NCBI GenBank assembly: GCA_039029355.1
Contig: JBCCGI010000152.1
Coordinates: 1-12,694, forward strand
From: JBCCGI01 sp039029355
Lineage (GTDB): Bacteria > Planctomycetota > UBA1135 > GCA-002686595
DNA length: 12,694 nucleotides
Reading direction: 5' to 3'
The notes under the pieces are model-generated. The model was not told the origin of the DNA. It saw only the letters and a program-made list of their open reading frames with translations, and made no database searches. The position numbers were made by a program, and so were the translations under genes. Shown piece by piece: positions 5,544 to 12,694 of the stretch; within the stretch, counting starts at the first letter, position 1; each line of letters opens with the position of its first letter.

Positions 5544-7765
5544 ACGACCGACGCGTCCGCGCGGCCCGAGCGGCCCTCGTTCTCCTGCTCTCCGGCGCCG
5601 CGGTCGCTCCCGCGCTTGCGGTGCAAGATGGCCTCGAGCCCCAGGCCGAGGGCGCGGAGCTCTCTACGGCCGCCTTGGAAGAAGCGGCTCCGGAGGCCGA
5701 CGGAGAGGCGCTGGCGCGCAAGGCGCGCGCGCGGCTCAAGCGCGACGACCGCGCGGGCGCGATCGCGCTGCTTCGCGCCGAGCTTCCGCGCGCGGCGCAG
5801 GGCACGCGCTACGACGGCGCGTACCTGCTCGCCTACCTCCTCGAGGAGGAGGCGGCCAAGCTGCCTCCCGGGCCGGCGCTCCCGCTCCTGCGCGAGGCCT
5901 CGGAGCTCTACCGGATCGCCCTCGCCGAGCGGCGGGGCGACCCGAGCACCGGCGAGAACCGGGCCCTGCTGCTGAGCCGTCTCGGCCAGCCGGGCGAGGC
6001 GCTCGAGGTGCTCGACAGCCTGTCGACGGCGGGGATCGGCGCCGACGGCCGCTACCGCCGGCAGGTGTTCCGCGGCGACCTGCTCGTCGGCCTGCGCGAC
6101 CTCGGCGCGGCGCGCGTCGAGTACGAGCGCGCCTACGCCTCCGACCCGGCCCGCGAGATGGCGCCGCTGCGGCTGCTCGAAGTCCTGACGGCGCTCGGCG
6201 CGCGCGCCGAGCTCGAGTCGCTCGCGGGCCAGCTCGCGGCCGGCGGAAGCGCCGCCGTCGCGCGCGCGGGCTACGAGGCGCTGCTCGCCACGGCGACGCT
6301 GGCCGAGGAGCGCAGCGGGGACGCCGCCCGCTGGCTCGAGCGCTGGATCGACCTCGAGAACGAGCTGGGCACCATGAGCCCCGCCAGCCTGCAACGCCTC
6401 CCGGTCCTGACGCAGGTGCCCGAGTACAAGGCGCTGGTGCGCCTGCTGCTCGACCCCCTCGCCGAGGCGGGCGAGGCAGATGTCGAGGCGCTCTCGTTCG
6501 AGCAGCGCCAGCGGCTTGCCGCGACCCTGGGCAGCCTCGCGAAGAGCGCCGAAACCGAGCGGCGCTGGCACGAGGCTGCGGAGATCCTCGACACGGCCGT
6601 GGAGATCGCTCCGGAGTACGCCGACTACACCGCCGAGCAGCTGGCGTCCGGCGTGCCGGTGCCGCGGCTCGACCTAGCCCTCGACCGCCTGAACCTGCTG
6701 CACCGCTTCGAGGACGATCCCACGCCGGACCTTCCGGCGGGTTTCGACGTCGAGGCCGAGATCGACGAGCTCCACGCCGGGCCGCTGGCGCGCACGCACG
6801 TCCCCGCACTAGAGGCGGCGCCGCTGCGCGTTCGCCGCCTGCACCAGGTGCTCGGCCTGCGGCTCGGCGAGCTCGGCCACTGGGTCGCCGACGACCCGTG
6901 GGAGTCCGCGTCCTACCACCTGCGCCGGGCGATCGAGCTGTACGACGGCGGCGACCCGGGGCTCAGCCTGGTGCTCGCGCGCGGCCTGCGCCGGGCCGGG
7001 CGTCTGGAGGAGTCCTTCGCCGCCTTCGGCGACGCGGCGCGCGGGTTCGCGCGGCTCGACGACGGCGCCAACGCCCGCGCGGCCTACCGCAAGGCGGACG
7101 AGGTCGCGGACGACTCGCGGCTGCGCATGCGCGAGGAGCTCGGCGAGCTGCGCTCCGACATCGGCCTGGTCGACTTCGGCTTCTTCCCGGCGAACGACCC
7201 GGGCTGGTACGTCGGGGGCGCCTGGGGCCAGCGGCGCGCCAACATCGACCGCGGGGCGTACATCAAGGACCTGAACGACATCGGCTTCCCCGTGACGGCC
7301 GACTTCGACGACACAGACGCCGCCTGGCGCGCCTACGTCGGCTACCGCTTCGAGGGCGCGCTCGCCTTCGAGCTCGGCTACACCCACCTCGGCACGATCG
7401 AGTCGCGCGTCGGCGACGCCAGCGGAGGCCTGGTCGACCTCGAGGACCTCGCCGAGGCCGCGGTGGCCTTCCACCCGACGGCCGCCGAGGGCGTGACCGC
7501 CATCGTGCGCGGCAACCTGATCGACCTCGGGCCGCTGCGCGCGACCGCGTCGGCGGGGCTCTGGTACTGGGACGCCGAGGTCAACATCCGCATCGCCGAC
7601 GGCCCCGCCGCGTCGTTCGAGCGCGACGGCCTGGACCCGATCCTGGGGCTGGGCCTGGGGATGGACCTCGGCCGCGGCGTCTCGTTGCGCGCCGACTACG
7701 CCAAGTACTTCGTCGACGACGAGGACCTGGACCTCCTGTCGGTGGCGCTCGAGCTCGCCTTCTAG
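5540..7765 (+). CDS. TPR-like helical solenoid fused to C-terminal outer-membrane beta-barrel, third gene of the TIR operon
   Basis: This encodes 741 residues. The start is the GTG at 5540-5542, overlapping the upstream TGA as GTGA, with CAGGG just ahead, so translation is probably coupled. Residues 1-27 are a signal peptide (RAALVLLLSGAAVAPALA). Residues about 45-540 are alanine- and leucine-rich helical hairpins of TPR type: repeated LLSRLGQPGEALEVLD, YERAYASDPA, WHEAAEILDTAVEIAPEYADYT and YHLRRAIELYDGGDP patterns. From about residue 550 the composition changes to alternating beta strands rich in Tyr, Gly and Trp: WYVGGAWGQ, AYVGYRFEGALAFELGYTHLG, SAGLWYWDAEV and GLGLGMDLGRGVSLRADYAKYF. The protein ends VALELAF, a terminal phenylalanine typical of BAM-inserted barrels. 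The roughly 190-residue barrel is OmpA/OmpX-sized, about eight strands. The solenoid would hang in the periplasm as a protein-binding platform. Confidence 0.88.
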   Translation: MNDRRVRAARAALVLLLSGAAVAPALAVQDGLEPQAEGAELSTAALEEAAPEADGEALARKARARLKRDDRAGAIALLRAELPRAAQGTRYDGAYLLAYLLEEEAAKLPPGPALPLLREASELYRIALAERRGDPSTGENRALLLSRLGQPGEALEVLDSLSTAGIGADGRYRRQVFRGDLLVGLRDLGAARVEYERAYASDPAREMAPLRLLEVLTALGARAELESLAGQLAAGGSAAVARAGYEALLATATLAEERSGDAARWLERWIDLENELGTMSPASLQRLPVLTQVPEYKALVRLLLDPLAEAGEADVEALSFEQRQRLAATLGSLAKSAETERRWHEAAEILDTAVEIAPEYADYTAEQLASGVPVPRLDLALDRLNLLHRFEDDPTPDLPAGFDVEAEIDELHAGPLARTHVPALEAAPLRVRRLHQVLGLRLGELGHWVADDPWESASYHLRRAIELYDGGDPGLSLVLARGLRRAGRLEESFAAFGDAARGFARLDDGANARAAYRKADEVADDSRLRMREELGELRSDIGLVDFGFFPANDPGWYVGGAWGQRRANIDRGAYIKDLNDIGFPVTADFDDTDAAWRAYVGYRFEGALAFELGYTHLGTIESRVGDASGGLVDLEDLAEAAVAFHPTAAEGVTAIVRGNLIDLGPLRATASAGLWYWDAEVNIRIADGPAASFERDGLDPILGLGLGMDLGRGVSLRADYAKYFVDDEDLDLLSVALELAF

Positions 7766-7785
7766 CCGGGACGAGTCGCCCCGGC
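7765..7785. terminator. Short hairpin between convergent genes (possible bidirectional terminator)
   Basis: GCCGGG (7765-7770) and CCCGGC (7780-7785) form a 6-bp stem around a 9-base loop in the 37-base gap between the convergent barrel gene (stop 7763-7765) and the minus-strand gene ending at 7803. The position suits a shared terminator, but no T-run follows and such stems are common in GC-rich DNA. Confidence 0.35.
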
Positions 7786-7802
7786 CGAAGGCGGCGGCGC
7801 TC

Positions 7803-8765
7803 CTACGAGCCCAGCGTCAGGTCGAGCGCGTTCGTCAGCCGAATCGCGCCCGCCGCGTCGACCGAAGCGCCCTGGCTGCAGAGCGTCGCGCCGACGAGAC
7901 CGCAGTCGTCCGGGATCGGCACCGCGAACGGCAGGCCCGGGACGCCGGGGTCCACGAGCACCGTCGTCGCCGGATCGCACAGCAGCGTGCCGACCGCTCC
8001 GAGGCCGACGTTCGCCGGCTGGAGCGCGACCGCCAGCACGTCGAGCGTGGCGGCCGGCAGGAAGCTCGTGTGGTCGATGACCGGATCCCACACCGAGCCC
8101 GCCACCGGACCGCTGGTCTGCCCCGGCAGCAGCGCGTCCGGGTTGGGCGGGGACCCGAGCCGCGCGACCTCGGTCGCCGGGCCGACGGGGCACTCCTCGG
8201 TCACGACGCGCAGCCGCGTGGCGAAGCCGGCCCCGGTGCTGCCGAAGGCGCACTCGTTCGGGAACTCGCCGCCGAACTGGACCTCGGGGTCCGAGAACCT
8301 GCCGCCAAAGCGGAAGATGCTGGCCTCGTTCAGCTCCTGAAGCGCGGCGGCGTTCAGCGGAATCGTCGTGAGCGTCTTGGTGTCGGCTTCGGCGTAGGCG
8401 CGGCTGCCGTACTCGACCCCCACGCCGGCGGGAGGAACCGCGCCGCCCCAGGCGAACACCGTGTAGGTGCTCGTCGGTGGCGACTGGCCGACGATCACGT
8501 CCGCGGCGTCGAACTCGAGCTGGGCGCTGACCACCTTGCCGTTGAGGCCGCCCAGGTGGAAGGCGAAGTAGTTCCGGTACTCCCCCGGGGTCGAGCACGT
8601 GCCGCACTGTCCCGCGAAGTAGTTGTTGATCGCGGAGAACACCGCCTGGCCCGTGGGGCCCACGTGCCCGCGCAGGGTCGGTTCCAAGACGGTCTCCTGA
8701 CCGCCGGCGGGGTAAGGAAGCGCAGGGGCGGCAATCGTCGTGGCGAGCAGGAAGGCGAGGCTCAT
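7803..8765 (-). CDS. Secreted structural-type protein with planctomycete-style C-terminal module
   Basis: This encodes 320 residues from the ATG at 8763-8765; AGGAGAG (complement of 8775-8781) lies 9 bases upstream. The first 14-22 residues (MSLAFLLATTIAAPALPYPA) are a short signal peptide. Residues about 40-200 read as the beta-rich family of secreted proteins with an 'INNYxAGxCxxC...YRNYFAFxLxGLxGxVVSAxLxF' pattern, continuing with TYTVFAWGG, the LTTIPLNAAALQELN strand and FRFGGRFSDPE; relatives are found in bacteria that export large beta-sandwich surface proteins. The last 80 residues (DVLAVALQPANVGLGAVGTL, then LLCDPA, VPIPDDCGLVGATLCSQGA and RLTNALDLTLG) match a C-terminal module I associate with planctomycete secreted proteins. 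No catalytic residues are apparent, so a structural or adhesive role is inferred. It is divergent from the PI-PLC-like gene across a 223-base spacer. Confidence 0.85.
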   Translation of the reverse strand: MSLAFLLATTIAAPALPYPAGGQETVLEPTLRGHVGPTGQAVFSAINNYFAGQCGTCSTPGEYRNYFAFHLGGLNGKVVSAQLEFDAADVIVGQSPPTSTYTVFAWGGAVPPAGVGVEYGSRAYAEADTKTLTTIPLNAAALQELNEASIFRFGGRFSDPEVQFGGEFPNECAFGSTGAGFATRLRVVTEECPVGPATEVARLGSPPNPDALLPGQTSGPVAGSVWDPVIDHTSFLPAATLDVLAVALQPANVGLGAVGTLLCDPATTVLVDPGVPGLPFAVPIPDDCGLVGATLCSQGASVDAAGAIRLTNALDLTLGS

Positions 8766-8988
8766 GGGAAGTGGCTCTCCTAGGGTTGGGCGCTTGGGAA
8801 CAGGGCGTCGACCCAGCTTAGGCGTGCACGCGAACGTCGGGGCGAGGCGGGCGCGATTCCCGCGCGGAGGCGCCGCCCACGCCCGGCCGTGCGGGGCGGC
8901 GCGGCTCTTCGTATCCTGGTCGAGGTCCGGCGCGGGACGCCGCGCGAGCTGCGCGCGTACCGCGCCTCCGCCAGGAGCCCCTCTCCGC

Positions 8989-10197
8989 ATGCCGAAGCCG
9001 CTCTTCTTCCTGCCCGCCCTCGCTTTCCTGCCGTCCGCCGGCTCCGCGCAGGGCGCGCTGTCCTGCAACGGCGACCCAGACCTCTGCGACCGGCCCTACA
9101 ACGAGGTCGCCTACGCGACCACGCACAACGCTTACGCGAGCTCGGCCGACGGCTTCTTCCTGCCGGTGCCGAACCAGGCCTTCGACATGCCGACCCAGCT
9201 CGCCGACGGGGTGCGCGCGCTGATGCTCGACACCTACGACTTCTTCGGGGGCTCGTTCCTGTGCCACGGGTCGTGCCTGCTGGGCTCGAAGCCGCTGGTC
9301 GAGGGGCTGACCGAGGTGCGCCAGTTCCTGGCGGCGAACCCGAACGAGGTGGTGACGCTGATCCTCGAGAGCTACCTCTCGGAGGCCAAGACCGCCCAGG
9401 CCTTCGCCGACGCCGGGCTGACGCCCTACCTCTACGCGCACCCCGGCGGCGCGGGGCCCACGCTGCGGACGATGATCGAGGACGGGACGCGGCTGGTCGT
9501 GCTGACCGACGACTCGGGCGCCTCGCTCCCCTGGCACCACTACGTCTGGAGCCTGGCGTGGGAGACGCACTTCGACTTCCCCACGCTCGCGTCGTTCTCG
9601 TGCACCGAGAACCGCGGCACGCCGCCCGACGACCTCTTCGTGCTGAACCACTTCCTCACCGGCCCGCTCGGAGGGCTGCCGGACGAGGCGCCGCTCGTGA
9701 ACAGCTACCCGGAGCTCTTCGTGCGAGCGGCGGAGTGCTGGGGCTACGAGGCCACGAACCCGCTGCGCCAGATGCCGAACTTCGTGACGGTCGACCACTA
9801 CCACGAGGGCGACGTGTTCGAGGCCGTCGCGGCGCTCAACGCGGCCTGGCCCGAGGCACCGCTGTGGCTGGACGCACCGCCGCTGCCGAGCGGCGCCGGC
9901 GCGACGGTCACGGTCGAGGGCGCGCTCGCGGGCGAGACGGTCTTCGTCGGCTACGGGCTGAGCGGCCTCGGTCCCGGCGCGTGCTTCGCTCCGCTGGGCG
10001 GCCTCTGCCTGGACCTGCAGAGCCCGGCCTATTACCTGGGCCTGGCCATCGCCGACGGAGCGGGCGTGGGCCAGCTGTTCGTCGCGGTGCCGCCGGGGCT
10101 GCCGCCGATCGAGGTGGGGCTGCAGGCGGTGGCCGTCCGTGGAGCGGGCGGCGTCGAGTCGGTGAAGTCGGTCGCGGTGGCGACGTCGATCCTGTAG
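8989..10197 (+). CDS. Secreted PI-PLC-X-like phosphodiesterase with C-terminal accessory domain
   Basis: This encodes 402 residues from the ATG at 8989-8991; AGGAG (8973-8977) lies 11 bases upstream. The signal peptide spans about residues 1-20 (MPKPLFFLPALAFLPSAGSA). Residues about 37-290 follow the PLC-like phosphodiesterase fold: ATTHNAY with H46 as the first catalytic histidine, GVRALMLDTYD with R76 and D81, and LCHGSC with H93 as the second histidine. FLAANPNEVVTLILESY, LVVLTDD, VLNHFL and PNFVTVDHYHEGDVFEAV follow as in secreted bacterial and fungal relatives. The Ca-binding glutamate of eukaryotic PLC aligns with a methionine (M79). Residues about 298-402 form a beta-rich accessory domain (VTVEGALAGETVFVGYGLSG; PLGGLCLDLQSPAYYLGLA; LQAVAVRG). 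It probably cleaves phosphodiester bonds of glycerophospholipids or inositol lipids outside the cell; the substrate cannot be read from sequence. Its end converges with the next minus-strand gene. Confidence 0.9.
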   Translation: MPKPLFFLPALAFLPSAGSAQGALSCNGDPDLCDRPYNEVAYATTHNAYASSADGFFLPVPNQAFDMPTQLADGVRALMLDTYDFFGGSFLCHGSCLLGSKPLVEGLTEVRQFLAANPNEVVTLILESYLSEAKTAQAFADAGLTPYLYAHPGGAGPTLRTMIEDGTRLVVLTDDSGASLPWHHYVWSLAWETHFDFPTLASFSCTENRGTPPDDLFVLNHFLTGPLGGLPDEAPLVNSYPELFVRAAECWGYEATNPLRQMPNFVTVDHYHEGDVFEAVAALNAAWPEAPLWLDAPPLPSGAGATVTVEGALAGETVFVGYGLSGLGPGACFAPLGGLCLDLQSPAYYLGLAIADGAGVGQLFVAVPPGLPPIEVGLQAVAVRGAGGVESVKSVAVATSIL

Positions 10198-10217
10198 CGC
10201 GGCGCTCCTCTCCCCGC

Positions 10218-11996
10218 TCAGTCCAGCAGCGTGAACTCCACCACCGTCCGCTGGCCTGCGGCGACGCGGGCCGCGCGCGGGTTCGGACCGGCCGTGCGAA
10301 TCCGTGGGCTGGTCAGGAGGACGGAGTAGTCGCCAGCGGGCACCAGCGAATAGGTGTAGGGCCCGCGCAGATGGCGCGCGCTGCCCATCGAGGTGAGCTC
10401 GAGACCCTGGCCCGTGTGGACGGGAGACCCGTGCCCCACGATCAGGTCGACCGGTCCGTCGTAGGCGTTGCCCGAGCGATCGCGGAGGCGCACGACGATC
10501 CGACCGGTGTCCTCGGAGGGCAGCGTCACCTCGCAGGGAGTGGAGTCGATGCGGATGCGCGCCGGCAGCCCGGGCACCGGTCCACTCGCGCGGAGGCGGA
10601 CCTCGAGCTCGTACTCCCCCACCGGAATCCCGTCCAGCTGCGCGCGGCCGTCGCTCCAAGGCGGCAGTCGCAGCAGGAAGAGCGGCGCGGGCTCGACGTC
10701 GACCGGCACGAGGTGGACCGTTCCCTCGAGCGCTTCGGTCGCGTCGCCGAACGGGACGCTCACATCGGCCGACGCAACGCTCGCATCGTCCGGAGGACCG
10801 CTCGAACCGGCCGACGGAGCGATCGCCCCGGCCAGCGGAGCGGTCTCACGGAGCAGCACGAGCGACCCGAAGCCCCCCTCGTCGAGTGGCGTGAGCTCAA
10901 CGCGCGCTTCGGTCCATCCCTCGCTCAGAGCGACGAGCTCCAGGGGGGCGTCGACCGCTTCGTAGCCGGGGATCCAGCAGCGCAGGCGCGTGCGAAGCGC
11001 TTCGGATCTGCCGGGGCCGGTGCGGTCCGCGACCAGCATCACGAGGCCCTCCCGTGAGCTGAGCCGCGAGGAATGGACGCCGGCTAGCCACGCCGCCGTG
11101 GGCCACGGGCGCACACGCTGCACCCCCTCCGGCAGCTGGAACCCCTCGCGCAGCGTCGCGTGGACCTCGGTCGAGACCGGGCCGAAGGGACCGGCGAAGC
11201 GCACGGCAACGCCGGCGAGCGGCACTACGACCAGCTCCACGGACGCCTCGGAGGGAGTCACCACGGAGGAATGCTCGAGCGACGCGAGGCCGCGCCCTCC
11301 GGCCGCGAGCCCGTAGGCCTCGCCGAGCGCGACGTCCTCGAAGCGGAAGCTCCCGTCCGCCGCGGTGATGGCCTCGAAGGGCCCCGTCCCGTCGGCATGC
11401 GACTCGAACGCGTGCACGTCGAGCCACAGCCGGCGCTGCGGCCAGGCGAGCACGCGCAGGCCCCCGCCCGCGCGCCGACCCTGGGGGTCGAGCACGACGC
11501 CGTCGATCGAGGCCACGGGCTTGAGCACCACCTGGATCGAGTCGGCGGGCGGCTCGGCCAGATACACCGTGGTGCGTGCAAATCCCGGAGCCCGGGCCGC
11601 GACGACGCCGGCGCGGAGGTCGCTCCAGCGGCACTCCAGCTCGCCGGCCGCCGAGGTGACGCCGAGCACCGCGCCGCTGGTCACTTCGGCCCCCGCCAAG
11701 CTGCGGCCCGCACCGTCGGAGACGTGGATGCGGACGCCGACCTCGGGCTCCACGACCGGCGCTGCCGCACCGGCCCGCAGGGGCTCGACGCGACTCGGCG
11801 GCCGACTCCAACCGGAGTCGGCCGCAGCCGCACCCGGCTCGGCGAGTCCGCCAGCGCGGTCCTGGCCGGCCCCCGCCAGGTCGATTCGCGGCCCCGCGCG
11901 GCTGTCGTTGACCGGCCGGGACGCGATCCATCCCAGCAACAGGAGGCCCGCCGCGACGGCGGCGAGCAGGGCCCCGCCCTTGGCTAGAGGAGACAC
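10218..11996 (-). CDS. Membrane-anchored protein with carboxypeptidase-regulatory-like domains
   Basis: This encodes 592 residues. The best start is the GTG at 11994-11996, which overlaps the end of the upstream cysteine-rich gene by 13 bases and places a hydrophobic anchor at the N-terminus (MSPLAKGGALLAAVAAGLLL; helix about residues 7-25). The open frame runs further upstream to 12236 but only as a shadow of that gene. After an Ala/Gly/Pro linker (about 30-80), residues from about 84 to 270 hold repeated beta-sandwich modules of the CarboxypepD_reg type: VRIHVSDGAGRSLAGAEVTS, VASIDGVVLDPQGR and ITAADGSFRFEDVALGEAY. A second linker rich in Ala, Ser and Asp (SAGSSGPPDDASVASADVS) precedes a final pair of beta-rich modules (GIPVGEYELEVRLRASG; GPYTYSLVPAGDYSVLLTSP). 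No catalytic motif is seen; a structural, cell-surface or carbohydrate-contacting role is inferred. Translation is probably coupled to the upstream gene. Confidence 0.83.
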   Translation of the reverse strand: MSPLAKGGALLAAVAAGLLLLGWIASRPVNDSRAGPRIDLAGAGQDRAGGLAEPGAAAADSGWSRPPSRVEPLRAGAAAPVVEPEVGVRIHVSDGAGRSLAGAEVTSGAVLGVTSAAGELECRWSDLRAGVVAARAPGFARTTVYLAEPPADSIQVVLKPVASIDGVVLDPQGRRAGGGLRVLAWPQRRLWLDVHAFESHADGTGPFEAITAADGSFRFEDVALGEAYGLAAGGRGLASLEHSSVVTPSEASVELVVVPLAGVAVRFAGPFGPVSTEVHATLREGFQLPEGVQRVRPWPTAAWLAGVHSSRLSSREGLVMLVADRTGPGRSEALRTRLRCWIPGYEAVDAPLELVALSEGWTEARVELTPLDEGGFGSLVLLRETAPLAGAIAPSAGSSGPPDDASVASADVSVPFGDATEALEGTVHLVPVDVEPAPLFLLRLPPWSDGRAQLDGIPVGEYELEVRLRASGPVPGLPARIRIDSTPCEVTLPSEDTGRIVVRLRDRSGNAYDGPVDLIVGHGSPVHTGQGLELTSMGSARHLRGPYTYSLVPAGDYSVLLTSPRIRTAGPNPRAARVAAGQRTVVEFTLLD

Positions 11997-12373
11997 TTGG
12001 GCCAGCTTACGATCTTCTTGATCGATCCGTCCGGGTGGTAGCTGATCAGCGTCAGCATCCTGCAGGTGGAGCCCGCCGCGCCGGGACACCCCGCCGCGGC
12101 GCAGAGCCCGATCGAGTGGAGGACTCCGTTCGGCTCCAGGTAGAGGTCGCAGCAGTTGACCTGGATCGTGTTCGTGCACTTGCACGACTCCCCCGCGAGG
12201 CTGCTCACCCAGAACGAGCAGGTGTCGTTCGGACACGGCGAAGCGCAGGTCAGAGTCGAGCCCGTCGGGACCGACGAGACCTTCATGTGGCAGTACCCCT
12301 GGCTGCGGCCCGCGTTCGCGCCCACCAGGAGCATGGCCAACGTCGCGAGAAGAACACCGATCGAACGACCCAT
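11984..12373 (-). CDS. Small secreted twelve-cysteine protein
   Basis: This encodes 129 residues from the ATG at 12371-12373, with AGAGAGAGG (complement of 12382-12390) 8 bases upstream. Residues 1-25 are a signal peptide (MGRSIGVLLATLAMLLVGAN, ending AGRSQ). The roughly 104-residue mature part holds twelve cysteines: CASPCPNDTC, GESCKC, VNCCDLYLEPNG, GLCAAAGCPGA, STCRML and a final PKCLL. The even number suggests six disulfides. No named family is recognised. It is distinct from the seven-cysteine pair at the left end, although both use a Cys-x(2-3)-CP-x(3)-C-like cluster. Its stop codon lies inside the start region of the membrane-anchored gene downstream, so the two form a translationally overlapping pair and may work together at the surface. 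Confidence 0.82.
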   Translation of the reverse strand: MGRSIGVLLATLAMLLVGANAGRSQGYCHMKVSSVPTGSTLTCASPCPNDTCSFWVSSLAGESCKCTNTIQVNCCDLYLEPNGVLHSIGLCAAAGCPGAAGSTCRMLTLISYHPDGSIKKIVSWPKCLL

Positions 12374-12694
12374 GGAAAGCGCCTCTCTCTAGATCTGCTG
12401 CGGAGCCGTGTTGCTGCCCGGCGCGGCTGGCGCCGTTCGCCGCTGTTCGCCGCTGTTCGCCGCTACTCGGCGGTCCCTGCGCCCGAAGCGCCGCTGCCCG
12501 GGCGCGCTCCCTCTAGAACGTCTCGACGAGCCCGGCCGAACGAGAAACCGAGCGTTGGAGCCGCACCAAACTTTGGCAATTTCTCACGGAAGTATTGTGA
12601 TTACTTCAATGAATATGAGCTGGGAACCATTTTAGTAACCCCCTGTGTACGCGCCTGCAGTGGTAATTCATCCAGAAGTCCAGGAGTATCTGAA
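12374..12694. other. Right-edge noncoding region with composition change
   Basis: These 321 bases upstream of the cysteine-rich gene contain no credible gene. The left two thirds are GC-rich and include the 10-bp tandem repeat at 12435-12464. From about 12571 the composition falls sharply: 54 of 124 bases are G or C (about 44%). That part holds a 6-bp inverted repeat, GAAGTA (12589-12594) and TACTTC (12602-12607), spaced by 7 bases, which could be an operator-like site. A plus-strand frame opens after TAGTAA at 12633-12638 and runs to the edge (GTG at 12645 or 12660), reading VYAPAVVIHPEVQEYL. It is too short to identify. No clear promoter for the minus-strand gene was found. Confidence 0.5.
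12435..12464. repeat. Three tandem copies of a 10-bp unit
   Basis: The unit GTTCGCCGCT occurs three times in perfect tandem (12435-12444, 12445-12454, 12455-12464). The last copy runs into CGCCG-CTACT-CGGCG (12458-12472), a 5-bp stem with a 5-base loop. It lies upstream of the cysteine-rich gene, about one helical turn per unit, so it could be a protein-binding array or simply a slippage repeat. Confidence 0.7.

Noticed and set aside
5404..8340. 978-residue plus-strand open frame across the operon's third gene and beyond
   Set aside because: The translation is almost entirely Arg, Ala, Gly and Pro and is a shadow of the barrel-protein gene and of the opposite-strand gene after it.
8818..10659. 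613-residue minus-strand open frame opposite the PLC-like gene
   Set aside because: It is antisense to a gene with clear catalytic motifs, is arginine/histidine-rich and has no domain pattern.
11997..12236. Upstream part of the carboxypeptidase-regulatory-like reading frame
   Set aside because: It overlaps the well-supported twelve-cysteine gene and would bury the membrane anchor behind an 80-residue charged tail with no domain; the GTG at 11996 gives a sensible anchored protein.
12408..12635. 75-residue plus-strand open frame at the right edge
   Set aside because: It crosses the tandem repeat and the composition break, has no ribosome binding site of note and no protein-like pattern.
1..12694. 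CRISPR array, tRNA, rRNA or complete insertion sequence
   Set aside because: I found no spaced direct repeats of CRISPR type, no tRNA-like cloverleaf or rRNA sequence, and no transposase gene on either strand.

Overview
The window comes from a very GC-rich Gram-negative bacterium. Most of its proteins carry signal peptides, and one ends in an outer-membrane beta-barrel. The secreted protein families point to Planctomycetota or a similar environmental lineage: a parallel beta-helix tail, 'CDP'/'IPDD' C-terminal modules, carboxypeptidase-regulatory-like folds and small cysteine-rich secreted proteins. That placement is an inference from protein style, because no rRNA, tRNA or phylogenetic marker is present.

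Layout. (1) Positions 1-2090, minus strand: four small exported-protein genes. They are a truncated gene running off the left edge, two tandem paralogues of exactly 128 residues each that share seven cysteines, and a 154-residue protein that looks like a beta-helix protein with its middle removed. (2) Positions 2091-2797: a long divergent spacer with a strong hairpin and a weak promoter candidate but no credible gene. (3) Positions 2798-7765, plus strand: a tight three-gene operon. Its products are a TIR-domain protein with three membrane helices and a large extracytoplasmic C-terminal region, a secreted 371-residue protein of unknown family, and a TPR-like solenoid fused to a C-terminal outer-membrane barrel. 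The second and third genes overlap by four bases. (4) Positions 7803-8765, minus: a secreted structural-type protein. (5) Positions 8989-10197, plus: a secreted PI-PLC-X-like phosphodiesterase. (6) Positions 10218-12373, minus: a two-gene unit with a 12-cysteine secreted protein overlapping a membrane-anchored protein with carboxypeptidase-regulatory-like modules. (7) Positions 12374-12694: noncoding DNA with a 10-bp tandem repeat, then an abrupt drop to about 44% GC at the right edge, where a different segment may begin.

The most interesting unit is the operon in region 3. Read in order, its products could span the envelope: a cytosolic TIR domain, three inner-membrane helices, a periplasmic domain, a soluble periplasmic partner, and a periplasmic TPR solenoid anchored in the outer membrane. 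TIR domains in bacteria are often NAD-consuming immune effectors or signal generators. A TIR wired to an outer-membrane protein would suggest envelope sensing, stress signalling or defence, but that function is inferred only from architecture and gene order. Almost everything else in the window is exported, so the locus is rich in surface and envelope genes.
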